Shown: one piece after another, positions 1 to 8,477 of the stretch
Layout: each line of letters opens with the position of its first letter
Position numbering within the stretch: position 1 is the first letter of the stretch
Assembly (NCBI RefSeq): GCF_023487995.1
Contig: NZ_JAMFKN010000001.1
Span: 1 to 64,000, forward strand
Length of the DNA: 64,000 nt
From: Thermohalobaculum sediminis
GTDB taxonomy: Bacteria; Pseudomonadota; Alphaproteobacteria; Rhodobacterales; Rhodobacteraceae
Reading direction: 5' to 3'
Translations under genes and position numbers: made by a program
Notes under the pieces: model-generated
Seen by the model: only the letters and a program-made list of their open reading frames with translations
Databases searched by the model: none
Told to the model about the DNA's origin: nothing

Positions 1-1
1 G

Positions 2-256
2 CTCGACTTCAGCCGCCCCGGCCGGCCAACGGACAACGCCTACGCCGAGAGCTTCAATGCCGTGGTCCGGCTCGAATGCCTCGGCCAACACTGGTTCCTG
101 GATCTCGACGACGCCCGGAAAAAGGTGGAGGATTGGCGGACGGAATACAACGAAGTGAGACCGCATAGCGCAATTGGTGACAGGGCCCCGATGTCCTTGA
201 TCCGAACGCCCGGCCCTGACGGCCGAGTTCCCGAAGCGCCGGAGGCTCTCATCTGA
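2..256 (+). CDS. IS3-family transposase (OrfB), C-terminal fragment cut by the window edge
   Basis: This is the last ~84 residues of an integrase-core (rve) transposase that catalyses insertion-sequence movement. The reading frame is open from base 2. It shows the IS3-group signature PTDNAYAESFN, whose Glu is the third acid of the DDE triad, and then an RPHSAIG-type motif before the stop at 254-256. The N-terminal part, the first two acids and OrfA lie outside the window, so I cannot tell whether the element is intact. The sequence just after the stop (257-300) could hold its right terminal repeat, but without the left end I cannot confirm this. No direct target repeat can be checked. Confidence 0.85.
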   Translation, partial: LDFSRPGRPTDNAYAESFNAVVRLECLGQHWFLDLDDARKKVEDWRTEYNEVRPHSAIGDRAPMSLIRTPGPDGRVPEAPEALI

Positions 257-643
257 ACTGGCCCAGGTTCCGGGGATAGACCACGGGGACCGCCTTGGAC
301 AGAATGCCCGGATCAAGCCCGGGGCGCAGCGCGGGTTGAACTGCGCGACGCCTGATCCGTCCGGAGGCGTTCGTGTCGGAGGGTGGATCGACGCCGGACC
401 CGTGGCGGCGCATGGAACCGCGATCGGCCTCCGCACTCCCCCGGCGGGTCGGCTCGCCGCGAAGCATTTCAGCTTGCCCGCGGGCGCTCGCAGTCGACCC
501 ATGGCGCGTCCGCCCGGCACGGAACACCCGGCTCGCCGGGGAGTGGCCTCAACGCGCCCGCGACCGCGCCCATCGCCGCGTGGGGGCATGCCGTGAAGGT
601 GAGGCGCAGGCAGGTCGCACCGCTCGCTCGCGCCCGGACGATC
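257..643. other. Gene-free stretch between the transposase fragment and ctrA
   Basis: No coding region here is convincing. The open frames lack family resemblance and are shadows of high-GC sequence. The stretch carries one copy of the dispersed CCCGG palindrome at 306-325 and probably the right end of the IS3 element near 257-300. It lies downstream of ctrA, so it may include that gene's 3' untranslated region. I see no clear intrinsic terminator. Confidence 0.5.
306..325. repeat. Dispersed CCCGG palindrome, imperfect copy
   Basis: CCCGG and CCGGG arms flank a short ATCAAGC-type centre. It resembles the better hairpins at 17846-17868 and 50724-50875. On the opposite strand it reads GCTTGATCC in the middle, the same core as the 17.8-kb copy. 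Confidence 0.45.
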
Positions 644-1348
644 TCAGCTTGCGACCGACAGTCGCGTCTCCGCCACCGGGTCGCGCAGCACGTAGCCCCT
701 GCCCCAGACCGTCTCGATGTAGTTGTCGCCGCCGGTGGCCGAGGCGAGTTTCTTGCGAAGCTTGCAGATGAAGACGTCGATGATCTTCACCTCGGGCTCG
801 TCCATGCCGCCATAGAGGTGATTGAGGAACATCTCCTTGGTCAGCGTCGAGCCCTTCCGCAGCGAGAGCAGCTCGAGCATCTGGTATTCCTTGCCCGTCA
901 GGTGCACGGGGCGCCCCGACACCTCGACGGTCTTGGCGTCGAGATTGACCGAGATCTTGCCCGTGTGGATCACCGACTGCGCATGGCCCTTCGAGCGCCT
1001 GACGATCGCGTGGATCCGGGCCACCAGTTCCTCGGCGTTGAACGGCTTGGTCAGGTAGTCATCGGCCCCGGCGCCGAAGCCCTTCACCTTGTTCTCGGCG
1101 CCATGCAGTCCGGTGAGGATCAGGATCGGCGTCTCGATCCGCCCGACGCGCAGCTTGCGCAGAACGTCGTAGCCGTTCATGTCGGGCAGCGAGAGATCGA
1201 GGATCACGAGATCGTAATCATAGAGCTTGGCGAGCTCGATCCCTTCCTCGCCCGAATCCGTGACATACGTGTTCAGATCCGCTTTCCGAAGCATCAGCTC
1301 GATGCTCCGGGCCGTGGAAGGATCGTCCTCGATCAACAGGATGCGCAT
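644..1348 (-). CDS. ctrA: Cell-cycle master response regulator CtrA
   Basis: CtrA is an OmpR/PhoB-family DNA-binding response regulator. In Rhodobacterales it controls motility, gene-transfer-agent production and related traits. The 234-residue product has a receiver domain (about 1-115) with acidic pocket EDD at 8-10 and phosphoacceptor Asp51 in [10 protein letters not shown] winged-helix domain follows (about 125-230) with [13 protein letters not shown] near the end. Length and sequence match CtrA closely, including [20 protein letters not shown]. It lies directly downstream of sciP on the same strand. Half-site-like TTAA sequences occur upstream (for example at 1394-1397), but I found no full TTAA-N7-TTAA box. 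Confidence 0.95.
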   Translation of the reverse strand: MRILLIEDDPSTARSIELMLRKADLNTYVTDSGEEGIELAKLYDYDLVILDLSLPDMNGYDVLRKLRVGRIETPILILTGLHGAENKVKGFGAGADDYLTKPFNAEELVARIHAIVRRSKGHAQSVIHTGKISVNLDAKTVEVSGRPVHLTGKEYQMLELLSLRKGSTLTKEMFLNHLYGGMDEPEVKIIDVFICKLRKKLASATGGDNYIETVWGRGYVLRDPVAETRLSVAS

Positions 1349-1482
1349 ATTCCACCACTCCGTCCCGTAAGCTAACCCAACCTCGCGTCACAGTTAAGGG
1401 ATATTGGGTAAACGCTTGGTTACCGCTTGCAGCGGATGGCAAAACGACCGGAAGCCGGCGGCGCAACGCCGCCTCGGCGGCT

Positions 1483-1761
1483 TCATTCTGAAGCCAGCCG
1501 GGTCTGACGCAGGCGCGTCACGCACAGGCCCTTCAGGCCCAGCCGTCCGAACGCGCGCTGCCACGAGGAGAATTCTTCTTCCGATATGTCGTAGAGATGG
1601 AAGGCTTCGTCCTGCGAGATCAGGCCGCCCTCGACTACCGCCACGACCCGGGCCTTCCGCCGCGGAACCCAGCGCCCGTTGTCGGGCGCGGGCAGGTCGT
1701 GTCTGGTCATCCGCTCCCCGTCGGGGCCGATGACATGGGTCACTCGAACCTTGTTGGTCAT
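1483..1761 (-). CDS. sciP: SciP (DUF1153), small CtrA-inhibitory protein
   Basis: This 92-residue protein matches the DUF1153 family. Its Caulobacter member SciP binds CtrA and blocks CtrA-activated transcription. The conserved features are the N-terminal VIGPDGERMTRHDLP motif and a helix-turn-helix-like segment around GGLISQDEAFHLYDISEEEF. The start has a good ribosome site (GGAGGACA just before the ATG). It precedes ctrA by 134 bp on the same strand, so inhibitor and target could be co-transcribed. That is inferred from position. mnmA diverges from it. Confidence 0.9.
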   Translation of the reverse strand: MTNKVRVTHVIGPDGERMTRHDLPAPDNGRWVPRRKARVVAVVEGGLISQDEAFHLYDISEEEFSSWQRAFGRLGLKGLCVTRLRQTRLASE

Positions 1762-1867
1762 TGTCCTCCGTCTTGCATCCGCCTATGTAGCGCCAAGGCT
1801 ATGGGGCGCCGCTTAAGGAGCGGTGAAGCCCCAGACGCTCCACGCCCCCGACGCTGGCAGGACGGAG

Positions 1868-3031
1868 ATGACCCGGCTCAACGCTCTCGGATTCGACCGC
1901 GCGCCCGGCGACACCCGCGTCGTGGTGGCGATGTCGGGCGGCGTCGACAGCTCCGTCGTGGCGGCCGAGCTCGCAGCGCAGGGCTTCGACGTGGTCGGGA
2001 TCACGCTGCAGCTCTACGACCACGGCGCGGCAGTGGGACGGGCCCGGAGCTGTTGCGCCGGGCGCGACATCCACGACGCACGCCGCGTGGCCGAGACGAT
2101 GCGCTTCCCGCATTACGTGCTCGACTATGAATCGCGCTTCCGCGAGAGCGTGATCGACGAGTTCGCCGATTCCTATCTGGCTGGCGCCACCCCGATCCCA
2201 TGCGTGCGCTGCAACGAGCGCGTGAAGTTCCGCGACCTCGTGGCAACGGCGCGCGAGCTTGGCGCGGACTGCCTCGCCACCGGCCACTATGTCCGGCGCG
2301 AGGACGGGGCACAGGGCCCCGAACTGCATCGCGCGGCCGATGCGCGGCGCGACCAGTCCTACTTCCTGTTCGCCACCACGCGCGAGCAGCTGGAGTTCCT
2401 GCGCTTTCCGCTGGGCGGCCTCGCCTCGAAGGATGAGACCCGCGCGCTGGCGGCACGGCACGGGCTGCTGGTGGCCGACAAGCCCGACAGCCAGGACATC
2501 TGCTTCGTGCCCAACGGCAACTATGCCGCGGTGATCGAGAAGCTGCGCCCCGGCGCGGCCGAGCCGGGCGAGATCGTCGACACCGAGGGCCGCGTGCTGG
2601 GCCGGCACGACGGCATCCTGCACTACACCATCGGCCAGCGGCGGGGGCTCGGGATTGGCGGCGGCGAGCCGCTCTACGTGGTCCGGCTCGACGCGCAGGC
2701 GCGGCGCGTGGTGGTGGGCCCGCGCGCGGCGCTCGCAACCCGGCGGGTAAGGCTTTCCGAGATCAACTGGCTGGGCGACGCCCCCCTCGGCGATGCGCCG
2801 CCGGGCGGGCACGAGATCGCCGTCAAGGTGCGCTCGACCCGTCCCGCTGTCCCCGCCCGCCTGGTCCCCTGCGCGGACGGCGCCGAGGTCGAGCTGCTGA
2901 CGCCCGAGGAAGGCGTGGCGCCCGGCCAGGCCTGCGTCTTCTACGCCCCCGAGGGGACGCGGGTGCTGGGCGGCGGCTGGATCCGCAGTGGCGCCGATGC
3001 CACGCCGGGAGCGAGCGTTCGCCGGGATTGA
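1868..3031 (+). CDS. mnmA: tRNA-specific 2-thiouridylase MnmA
   Basis: MnmA uses ATP and relayed persulfide sulfur to thiolate U34 of tRNA-Lys, -Glu and -Gln. The PP-loop SGGVDSS is at residues 23-29. The catalytic cysteines are in the motifs [13 protein letters not shown] (Cys115) and [16 protein letters not shown] and the [10 protein letters not shown] beta-barrel signature follow. I chose ATG 1868 because Rhodobacter orthologues begin MTxLNSLGF. A GTG at 1823, after AAGGAG, would add 15 residues and cannot be excluded. Product length is 387 residues, normal for the family. Confidence 0.93.
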   Translation: MTRLNALGFDRAPGDTRVVVAMSGGVDSSVVAAELAAQGFDVVGITLQLYDHGAAVGRARSCCAGRDIHDARRVAETMRFPHYVLDYESRFRESVIDEFADSYLAGATPIPCVRCNERVKFRDLVATARELGADCLATGHYVRREDGAQGPELHRAADARRDQSYFLFATTREQLEFLRFPLGGLASKDETRALAARHGLLVADKPDSQDICFVPNGNYAAVIEKLRPGAAEPGEIVDTEGRVLGRHDGILHYTIGQRRGLGIGGGEPLYVVRLDAQARRVVVGPRAALATRRVRLSEINWLGDAPLGDAPPGGHEIAVKVRSTRPAVPARLVPCADGAEVELLTPEEGVAPGQACVFYAPEGTRVLGGGWIRSGADATPGASVRRD

Positions 3032-3104
3032 TCCGCCTCAAGGCGCATGCCGGGCGCCGCGTCGAACCTTTGCCCTTCGGAGTTCGACTCGGAGGGGACC
3101 AGCC

Positions 3105-4142
3105 ATGCAACTCGACCCTGAAGCCGCGCCTGTCAGCCTGCCGGACGAGGCGGCGCCGCCAGGCGCACTGGTGGAGCCCGCTCAACCCGTGACGCCCGAG
3201 GCCGGGGCCAGCCCGCGGGAAGAAACCCCGGCGGACCGAACTGCCGCGGCGCTCCACCGCCTCGCCGCGATGCGCCACGACCCGGATGCGATCCGCCAGC
3301 TGTTCGAGACGGGCGAGTATCCCTACGCGACGCCGATCAGCCGGCGCGACTACGAGCGGCAGAAGGCGCTCCTCCAGATCGAGCTCCTCAAGGTGCAGGA
3401 CTGGGTGAAGGCGACCGGCGAGCGCATCGTGATCGTGTTCGAGGGCCGCGACGCCGCCGGGAAGGGCGGCACGATCAAGCGCTTCATGGAGCATCTCAAC
3501 CCTCGCGGCGCGCGTGTCGTGGCGCTCGACAAGCCGAACGAGCGGGAGCGCTCGCAGTGGTTCTTTCAGCGCTACATCGAGCACCTGCCAGCCGCCGGCG
3601 AGATCGTGCTGTTCGACCGCTCGTGGTACAACCGCGCCGGGGTCGAGCGCGTCATGGGATTCTGCACGCCGCAGGAATATCTCGAGTTCATGCGCGAGGC
3701 GCCCGAGCTCGAGCGTATGTTCACCCGCTCGGGCATCCGGCTCTTCAAGTACTGGTTCTCGGTCACCCGCGCCGAACAGGCCCAGCGCTTTGCCGCGCGC
3801 GAGAACGAGCCGCTGAAGAAATGGAAGCTCTCGCCGATCGACCGGCTCTCGCTCGACAAGTGGGACGACTACACCGAGGCGAAGGAGGCGATGTTCTTCT
3901 ACACCGACACCGCCGACGCGCCCTGGACCGTCATCAAGTCCGACGACAAGAAGCGCGCGCGGCTCAACTGCATGCGGCACTTCCTCAGCGGCCTGCCCTA
4001 CCCCGAGAGGGACACCACCATCGCGCGCGACCCCGATCCCCTGATCGTCGGGCGCAGCGCGCATGTCATCGGGCGCAGCGAGCACGTGCTGGGGCGCAGC
4101 CTGCATCCCGAACTCAGGCGCGGGCGCCCGCCCGTAACCTGA
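3105..4142 (+). CDS. ppk2: Polyphosphate kinase 2 (PPK2)
   Basis: PPK2 transfers phosphate between polyphosphate and nucleoside diphosphates. The P-loop kinase core has Walker A GRDAAGKGG near residues 114-122, the lid-region motif LNPRGARVVALDKP, and the Walker B DRSWYNRAGVERVMGF. The start ATG follows GGAGGGG with good spacing. The first ~60 residues are a low-complexity Ala/Pro/Glu extension. The C-terminus carries a tail with three heptapeptide repeats (GRSAHVI, GRSEHVL, GRSLHPE) that is not part of the kinase fold. The preference for GDP or ADP cannot be told from the sequence. Confidence 0.93.
   Translation: MQLDPEAAPVSLPDEAAPPGALVEPAQPVTPEAGASPREETPADRTAAALHRLAAMRHDPDAIRQLFETGEYPYATPISRRDYERQKALLQIELLKVQDWVKATGERIVIVFEGRDAAGKGGTIKRFMEHLNPRGARVVALDKPNERERSQWFFQRYIEHLPAAGEIVLFDRSWYNRAGVERVMGFCTPQEYLEFMREAPELERMFTRSGIRLFKYWFSVTRAEQAQRFAARENEPLKKWKLSPIDRLSLDKWDDYTEAKEAMFFYTDTADAPWTVIKSDDKKRARLNCMRHFLSGLPYPERDTTIARDPDPLIVGRSAHVIGRSEHVLGRSLHPELRRGRPPVT
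4050..4112 (+). repeat. Three 21-bp coding repeats in the ppk2 tail
   Basis: Exact GGGCGCAGC cores begin at 4050, 4071 and 4092. They encode GRS-x-H-x-x heptads in the C-terminal tail of PPK2. Confidence 0.7.
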
Positions 4143-4233
4143 CCGCCGGGGCACCGGCGCGGGCGGGCAAGGCATGACACCCGCGCCGGGGATTGCTAGG
4201 TATGGGCCGCTGATCCATCGGGAGCCCCCTTGC

Positions 4234-5622
4234 ATGTCCGCCCTGCCCTCGGTCCTCGACCGCCTCGACCACGACACCGACGCAGCCCTCGAGCGGCTGT
4301 TCGCGCTGCTGCGCATCCCCTCGATCTCGACCGATCCGGCCTATGCGGGCGACTGCCGGCGCGCGGCGGAATGGCTGGCGGCAGATCTGGGCTCGATGGG
4401 CTTCTCGGCGCATGTGTGCCCGACGGGCGGCCACCCCATCGTGCTGGCCGAGGATCACGACGCGGACGGCCCGCATGTCCTGTTCTACGGCCACTACGAC
4501 GTGCAGCCGGTCGACCCCCTCGCGCTCTGGGCCCGCGACCCCTTCGACCCCGCCATCGTGACCCGGCCCGACGGCTCGCGCGAGATCGCCGGCCGCGGCG
4601 CGTCGGACGACAAGGGGCAGCTCATGACCTTCCTCGAAGCCTGCCGCGCGTGGAAGGCGGTGGCGGGACGCCTGCCCTGCAAGGTCACCGTGCTGCTGGA
4701 AGGCGAGGAGGAATCGAGCGGCGAGCACCTTCCCGGCTTCCTCGAGAGCCACAAGGCGCGGCTCGGCGCCGCCTCGATCGCGCTGGTTTGCGACACCGGC
4801 ATGTGGAACGCCACGACGCCCGCGATCACCACCAGCCTGCGCGGCATGCTGGGCGAGGAGGTCGTCGTGAAGGCCGCGAGCCGCGACCTCCATTCCGGCC
4901 ATTACGGGGGGGCCGCCGCGAACCCCATCACCGTCCTCGCCAGGGCACTGGCCGAGCTGCACGACCGGGACGGGCGGGTTACCCTCGCAGGCTTCTACGA
5001 CGGCGTGCCGGAACCCTCCGACGACGTGAAGAGGCAATGGCAGTCCATTGATTTTAAGACGGAAGATTTCCTTGGCGAGATCGGCCTCAGGTTCCCGGCG
5101 GGCGAGACCGACCGCACCTGCCTCGAGCAGGTCTGGTCGCGCCCGACGGCCGAGATCAACGGCATCACCGGCGGGTATACCGGCGCGGGCTTCAAGACCG
5201 TGATCCCCGCCGAGGCGCGGGCCAAGGTCTCGTTCCGCCTCGTCGGCGACCAGGACCCCGAGGCGATCCGCGCGAGCTTCCGCGACTTCATCCGCGCGCG
5301 CCTCAGGCCCGACTGCGAGGTCGAGTTCATCGCGCACGGCGCCTCGCGCGGTGTCACCATGCCCGTGGCAGCACCAGCATTCGCGCGCGCGCGCCAGGCG
5401 CTCTCGGACGAGTGGCAGACCGAGGCCGCGTTCATCGGCGGCGGCGGCTCGATCCCGGTGGTGGGCGACTTCAGGCGCCTGCTCGGGCTCGACACGCTGC
5501 TGATCGGCTTCTCGCTCGACGACGACCGCATCCATTCGCCGAACGAGAAATACGACCTGCGCTGCTTCGACAAGGGGCGGCGAAGCTGGGCGCGCGTACT
5601 CGCGGCCCTCGGCGCATCGTGA
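4234..5622 (+). CDS. M20-family metallopeptidase (dipeptidase)
   Basis: This is a di-zinc exopeptidase of the M20/DapE-like dipeptidase group, 462 residues. Metal and catalytic motifs are visible in order: YGHYDVQPVD, GRGASDDKGQ, LEGEEESSG (catalytic Glu-Glu), DLHSGHYGG in the dimerisation lid, and the final His ligand in RIHSPNEKY. The start ATG follows GGAGCCCC. Its stop overlaps the GTG start of the asparaginase gene by the 4-bp GTGA. The two are therefore probably translationally coupled and may together hydrolyse peptides and free asparagine. Substrate is inferred only from the family. Confidence 0.9.
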   Translation: MSALPSVLDRLDHDTDAALERLFALLRIPSISTDPAYAGDCRRAAEWLAADLGSMGFSAHVCPTGGHPIVLAEDHDADGPHVLFYGHYDVQPVDPLALWARDPFDPAIVTRPDGSREIAGRGASDDKGQLMTFLEACRAWKAVAGRLPCKVTVLLEGEEESSGEHLPGFLESHKARLGAASIALVCDTGMWNATTPAITTSLRGMLGEEVVVKAASRDLHSGHYGGAAANPITVLARALAELHDRDGRVTLAGFYDGVPEPSDDVKRQWQSIDFKTEDFLGEIGLRFPAGETDRTCLEQVWSRPTAEINGITGGYTGAGFKTVIPAEARAKVSFRLVGDQDPEAIRASFRDFIRARLRPDCEVEFIAHGASRGVTMPVAAPAFARARQALSDEWQTEAAFIGGGGSIPVVGDFRRLLGLDTLLIGFSLDDDRIHSPNEKYDLRCFDKGRRSWARVLAALGAS

Positions 5623-6710
5623 GCGTGGCGGGCCGGCCGATGCACCTCGCGCTCGTCTATACCGGGGGCACGATCGGCTCGATCGGGCAGCCGCTCGACC
5701 CGATGCCGGTGGAGCGGTTCCGCGCATGGTGGTCGCAGCGGGTCGCGCCCGAGCTTGCCGGCGGGGCCGAGACGTTCTGGGTCGATTTCGCGCCGCAACT
5801 CGATTCGAGCCAGGCCGAACCGTCGGACTGGACCCGGCTCGCGCGCACGGTCATCGCGGCCGCGGCGGCAGGTGCCGAGGCGGTGGTGCTGCTTCACGGC
5901 ACCGACACGATGGCCGCGAGCGCGTCGGCCCTCGGCTACCTCACCACGCTGTTTGACGCGGACGGCCGGCCGGTCGCGCGGCTGGGCATCCCGGTGGTGC
6001 TGACCGGCGCCCAGCGCCCGCTGTTCGACGATGCGGGCGGGCTCCGGGCGGGAACCGACGCGACGCGCAACCTGCACGATGCCATCGCGCGCGCCGCCAC
6101 GCTGGGCCCGGGCGTGCATCTGGTGTTTGCCGGCATGACGATGCCGGGGCCGCGGACGCTGAAGGTCTCGACGCTGGACGACGACGCCTTCGCCTGCCCC
6201 AATGGCCCGGGCCAGCCGGTGGACCTGCCGTCCGCCCCGCCGGCCGCGCTGCTGGCGCAGCTCGACGCGCTGGCACCGCATCTCGGCCGCCGCGCGGTGA
6301 TCGCGATCGGCCCTTCGCCCAATCCGCCCTCGGCGCTGGCCGCGGGGCTTGCGGGCGTGGTCGCGGCGCTGGGCGACGGCCTGGGGGCGATCCTTCTGCT
6401 CGGCTACGGGACGGGGAACATCCCTGCCCCGCGCCAGGTTGCGCCGCAGCTTCGCGCGGCGCGCGCCCGCGGCATCCTCATCGCCATCGGCACGCAGGTG
6501 CCGGCCGGTGCAGTCGCGCCGGGGCTCTATGGCGCGGGTTCGTGGCTCGGCGAGGTCGGGGCGCTCGCGACTGGCGACATGACGGCGCCCGCCGCGCAGG
6601 CCAAGCTGCATGTCGCCATCGCGCTCGCGGCCAGCCGCGGCTGGCCGGGGGGGCTGGCCGAAGCCTTCTTCCAGCGCAACATCGCGGGCGAACTGGGCAC
6701 AGCCGGCTGA
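5619..6710 (+). CDS. L-asparaginase (type I-like)
   Basis: The enzyme hydrolyses asparagine to aspartate and ammonia. Catalytic motifs TGGTIGS (first Thr) and LLHGTDTM (second Thr with Asp) are present, with VVLTGAQRP between. I chose GTG 5619 because it overlaps the upstream stop (GTGA). ATG 5640 is an alternative that loses seven residues. There is no signal peptide, so it is probably cytoplasmic. The stop is followed within 31 bp by the 30-bp hairpin array. Confidence 0.88.
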   Translation: MSVAGRPMHLALVYTGGTIGSIGQPLDPMPVERFRAWWSQRVAPELAGGAETFWVDFAPQLDSSQAEPSDWTRLARTVIAAAAAGAEAVVLLHGTDTMAASASALGYLTTLFDADGRPVARLGIPVVLTGAQRPLFDDAGGLRAGTDATRNLHDAIARAATLGPGVHLVFAGMTMPGPRTLKVSTLDDDAFACPNGPGQPVDLPSAPPAALLAQLDALAPHLGRRAVIAIGPSPNPPSALAAGLAGVVAALGDGLGAILLLGYGTGNIPAPRQVAPQLRAARARGILIAIGTQVPAGAVAPGLYGAGSWLGEVGALATGDMTAPAAQAKLHVAIALAASRGWPGGLAEAFFQRNIAGELGTAG

Positions 6711-6740
6711 CCCGCGCAGCCCGGCGCCGCGACCTGACTT

Positions 6741-6908
6741 GCGCGGCTCAGCGCCGCGGTTGGCTGACCGGCGCGGCTCAGCGCCGCGGTTGACTGACCG
6801 GCGCGGCTCAGCGCCGCGGTTCGCTGACCGGCGCGGCTCAGCGCCGCCGTTGGCTAATCGGCGCGGCTCAGCGCCGCCGTTGGCTGATCGGCGCGGCTCA
6901 GCGCCGCG
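6741..6908. repeat. Tandem array of 30-bp hairpin units
   Basis: Copies of GCGCGGCTCAGCGCCGC begin at exactly 6741, 6771, 6801, 6831, 6861 and 6891, giving a strict 30-bp period. Each copy contains an inverted repeat: CGCGGC, loop TCAGC, GCCGCG. Two of the copies end in GCCGCC and lose one pair. A degenerate copy may start near 6716. The array fills the gap after the asparaginase gene. Its last copy supplies the stop codon of the convergent gene at 6898-7179. Confidence 0.9.
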
Positions 6909-7179
6909 ACGCGCGCCCGGCCCGGCCGCCCGACCGGCTGGCGCGGGCGGGGGCGCGCTCGGCTGCCTCGCGCAGCAGCGCCGTCATCGGATGCCCCTCG
7001 GGCGCGCCGTGATGCGCCAGCACGGCCGCAGCCGCGATGCGCGGGTCCTCGCCGACCGAAAGCCCCAGCGCCCAGTCGAGGAAGATCGCCCGCGCCTCCT
7101 CGATCGCGAGGCCCTCCATCCGGTACGCCTCGAGGATCAGCCCCCGCGGGTCGAGCGCATGCGCCCCTGCCTTTGCCAT
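6898..7179 (-). CDS. Small conserved hypothetical protein
   Basis: This 93-residue protein has no function I recognise. It looks like a conserved rhodobacterial family, with an N-terminal segment AKAGAHALDPRGLILEAYRM followed by EEARAIFLDWALGL and a PEGHPMTALLREA motif. The C-terminus is Arg/Ala-rich and runs into the 30-bp repeat array, where it terminates. A GGGAG sequence precedes the ATG. It is transcribed away from the DUF3775 gene 90 bp upstream. Confidence 0.7.
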   Translation of the reverse strand: MAKAGAHALDPRGLILEAYRMEGLAIEEARAIFLDWALGLSVGEDPRIAAAAVLAHHGAPEGHPMTALLREAAERAPARASRSGGRAGRASRR

Positions 7180-7269
7180 CTGCCACCGCTCCCGACCATC
7201 GAGTTGCGCAAGATCAAGGCGCCCGCCCCCGCCACTTCGCAGTCTGGCTGCGTGCCAGGGAGGACAGCC

Positions 7270-7671
7270 ATGCTCACCATACCGATTTCCACCGTCGCCT
7301 GGATCATCGTCAAGGCGCGCGAGTTCGACGCCAAGGACATGGGCAGCGATGCCGGCGACATCGAGGGCGACGAGGACAACCCGCTGGGCGTGCTGGCCGA
7401 CCGCGCCGACGACCCGACCATCGAGGAGCTGACGAGCTGGATCGAGGACCTCACCGACACCGAGAAGGCCGAACTCGTCGCGCTGTTCTGGCTGGGACGC
7501 GATTCGGGCGATCCGACCGACATGCCCGAGCTGATCGCCGAGGCGCGGCGCAACCAGAACCGCAGCGTGTCGAAATACCTGCTCGGCTCGCCGATGCTAG
7601 GCGACCATCTCGAGGAAGGGCTCGAGATCCTCGGCTACGACACGTCCGAGATCGAGAGCGAGATCGCCTGA
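7270..7671 (+). CDS. DUF3775 family protein
   Basis: A 133-residue acidic cytoplasmic protein of unknown function. It shows the DUF3775 layout: an N-terminal IPISTVAWIIVKAREFDAK, a central acidic region, then a LTDTEKAELVALFWLGRD helix and a C-terminal SPMLGDHLEEGLEILGYD segment. The ribosome site AGGGAGGA is strong. The 3' end overlaps the tail of the convergent aldolase gene by 37 bp. Confidence 0.85.
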   Translation: MLTIPISTVAWIIVKAREFDAKDMGSDAGDIEGDEDNPLGVLADRADDPTIEELTSWIEDLTDTEKAELVALFWLGRDSGDPTDMPELIAEARRNQNRSVSKYLLGSPMLGDHLEEGLEILGYDTSEIESEIA

Positions 7672-8426
7672 ACCGCCGAGGCAAGCCCGCCCGCAAGCGT
7701 CGCGACGTCCGAGGCCACGGCCACGAGGTCCGCCCCTGCCGCCGCAAGATCAGCGGGCGTGGCGCCCGGCCAGGGAAAGACGCCGACCGTCTTGCCCGCC
7801 CCCCGCGCCGCCGCGACGATCTGGCGGAACACCTGCCAGAGCACCGCGCCATCCGCCGCGGGGTCGAGCCCGGCATCCTGCGCATAGTCGAACGGGCCGA
7901 AGAACAGCATGTCCACGCCCTCGACCTCGGCGATGGCCACGGCGTTGGTCAGGCCATGGTGGCTCTCGATCTGCACGGCGACGATGGCGCGGTCGTTCCA
8001 CTGCGCCACGTAGTCCGGCTCGCGGCCATAACGGCTGGCGCGGATCACGCCGACTGCCTGCCCGCGCGCGCCAAGCGGCGGGTAGAGCGCCGCGCGCACC
8101 ACGGCCTCGGCCTCCGCCGCCGTCTCGACATAGGGGATCATCACGCCGCCCGCGCCGGCGTCGAGCGCGTGCTTTACGCGCGCCTCCGACATCTCGCCCA
8201 CCCGCACGATGGTGCCGGTGCCCGAGGGTGCCAGCGCCCGCAGCATGTCGGCCATGCGCTCGACCCCGATGGCGCCGTGCTCGGCGTCGATGACCGCGAT
8301 CTCGGCACCCGCCTGCCCGGCGATCTCGGCCGCCACCGGCGACGGCAGGCCCAGCCACAGGCACCGCGCCGGCAACCTGCCCGCCAGCGCCGCGAGCTTC
8401 TCCTTCGGGGTGGCGGTCGCGGTCAT
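7635..8426 (-). CDS. HpcH/HpaI-family aldolase
   Basis: This class II, metal-dependent aldolase belongs to the family that cleaves 4-hydroxy-2-oxo acids to pyruvate or related keto acids plus an aldehyde. The 263-residue TIM barrel shows IDAEHGAI, GVMIPYVETAAEAE with YPPLGARG, the metal ligand Glu in QIESHHG and the second ligand Asp in FFGPFDYA. The natural substrate (2-keto-3-deoxy sugar acid or aromatic-pathway intermediate) cannot be decided, because no pathway genes are adjacent. It ends inside the DUF3775 coding region. Confidence 0.88.
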   Translation of the reverse strand: MTATATPKEKLAALAGRLPARCLWLGLPSPVAAEIAGQAGAEIAVIDAEHGAIGVERMADMLRALAPSGTGTIVRVGEMSEARVKHALDAGAGGVMIPYVETAAEAEAVVRAALYPPLGARGQAVGVIRASRYGREPDYVAQWNDRAIVAVQIESHHGLTNAVAIAEVEGVDMLFFGPFDYAQDAGLDPAADGAVLWQVFRQIVAAARGAGKTVGVFPWPGATPADLAAAGADLVAVASDVATLAGGLASAVQAISLSISDVS

Positions 8427-8477
8427 CGGGGTCGGCTCCTTCCGTGGTTGCGTTGGTCGGGCCGGGACGCGCGGGCC

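Noticed and set aside
1349-1482. A full CtrA box (TTAA-N7-TTAA) upstream of ctrA
   Set aside because: Only single TTAA or TAAC half-sites are present at the right place; no pair has the 7-bp spacing.
6610-7671. A frame reading through the 30-bp array as a repetitive RRGSAPRL protein
   Set aside because: It is out of frame with the asparaginase and then joins DUF3775, which has its own strong ribosome site. The repeat translation is a product of the DNA repeat.
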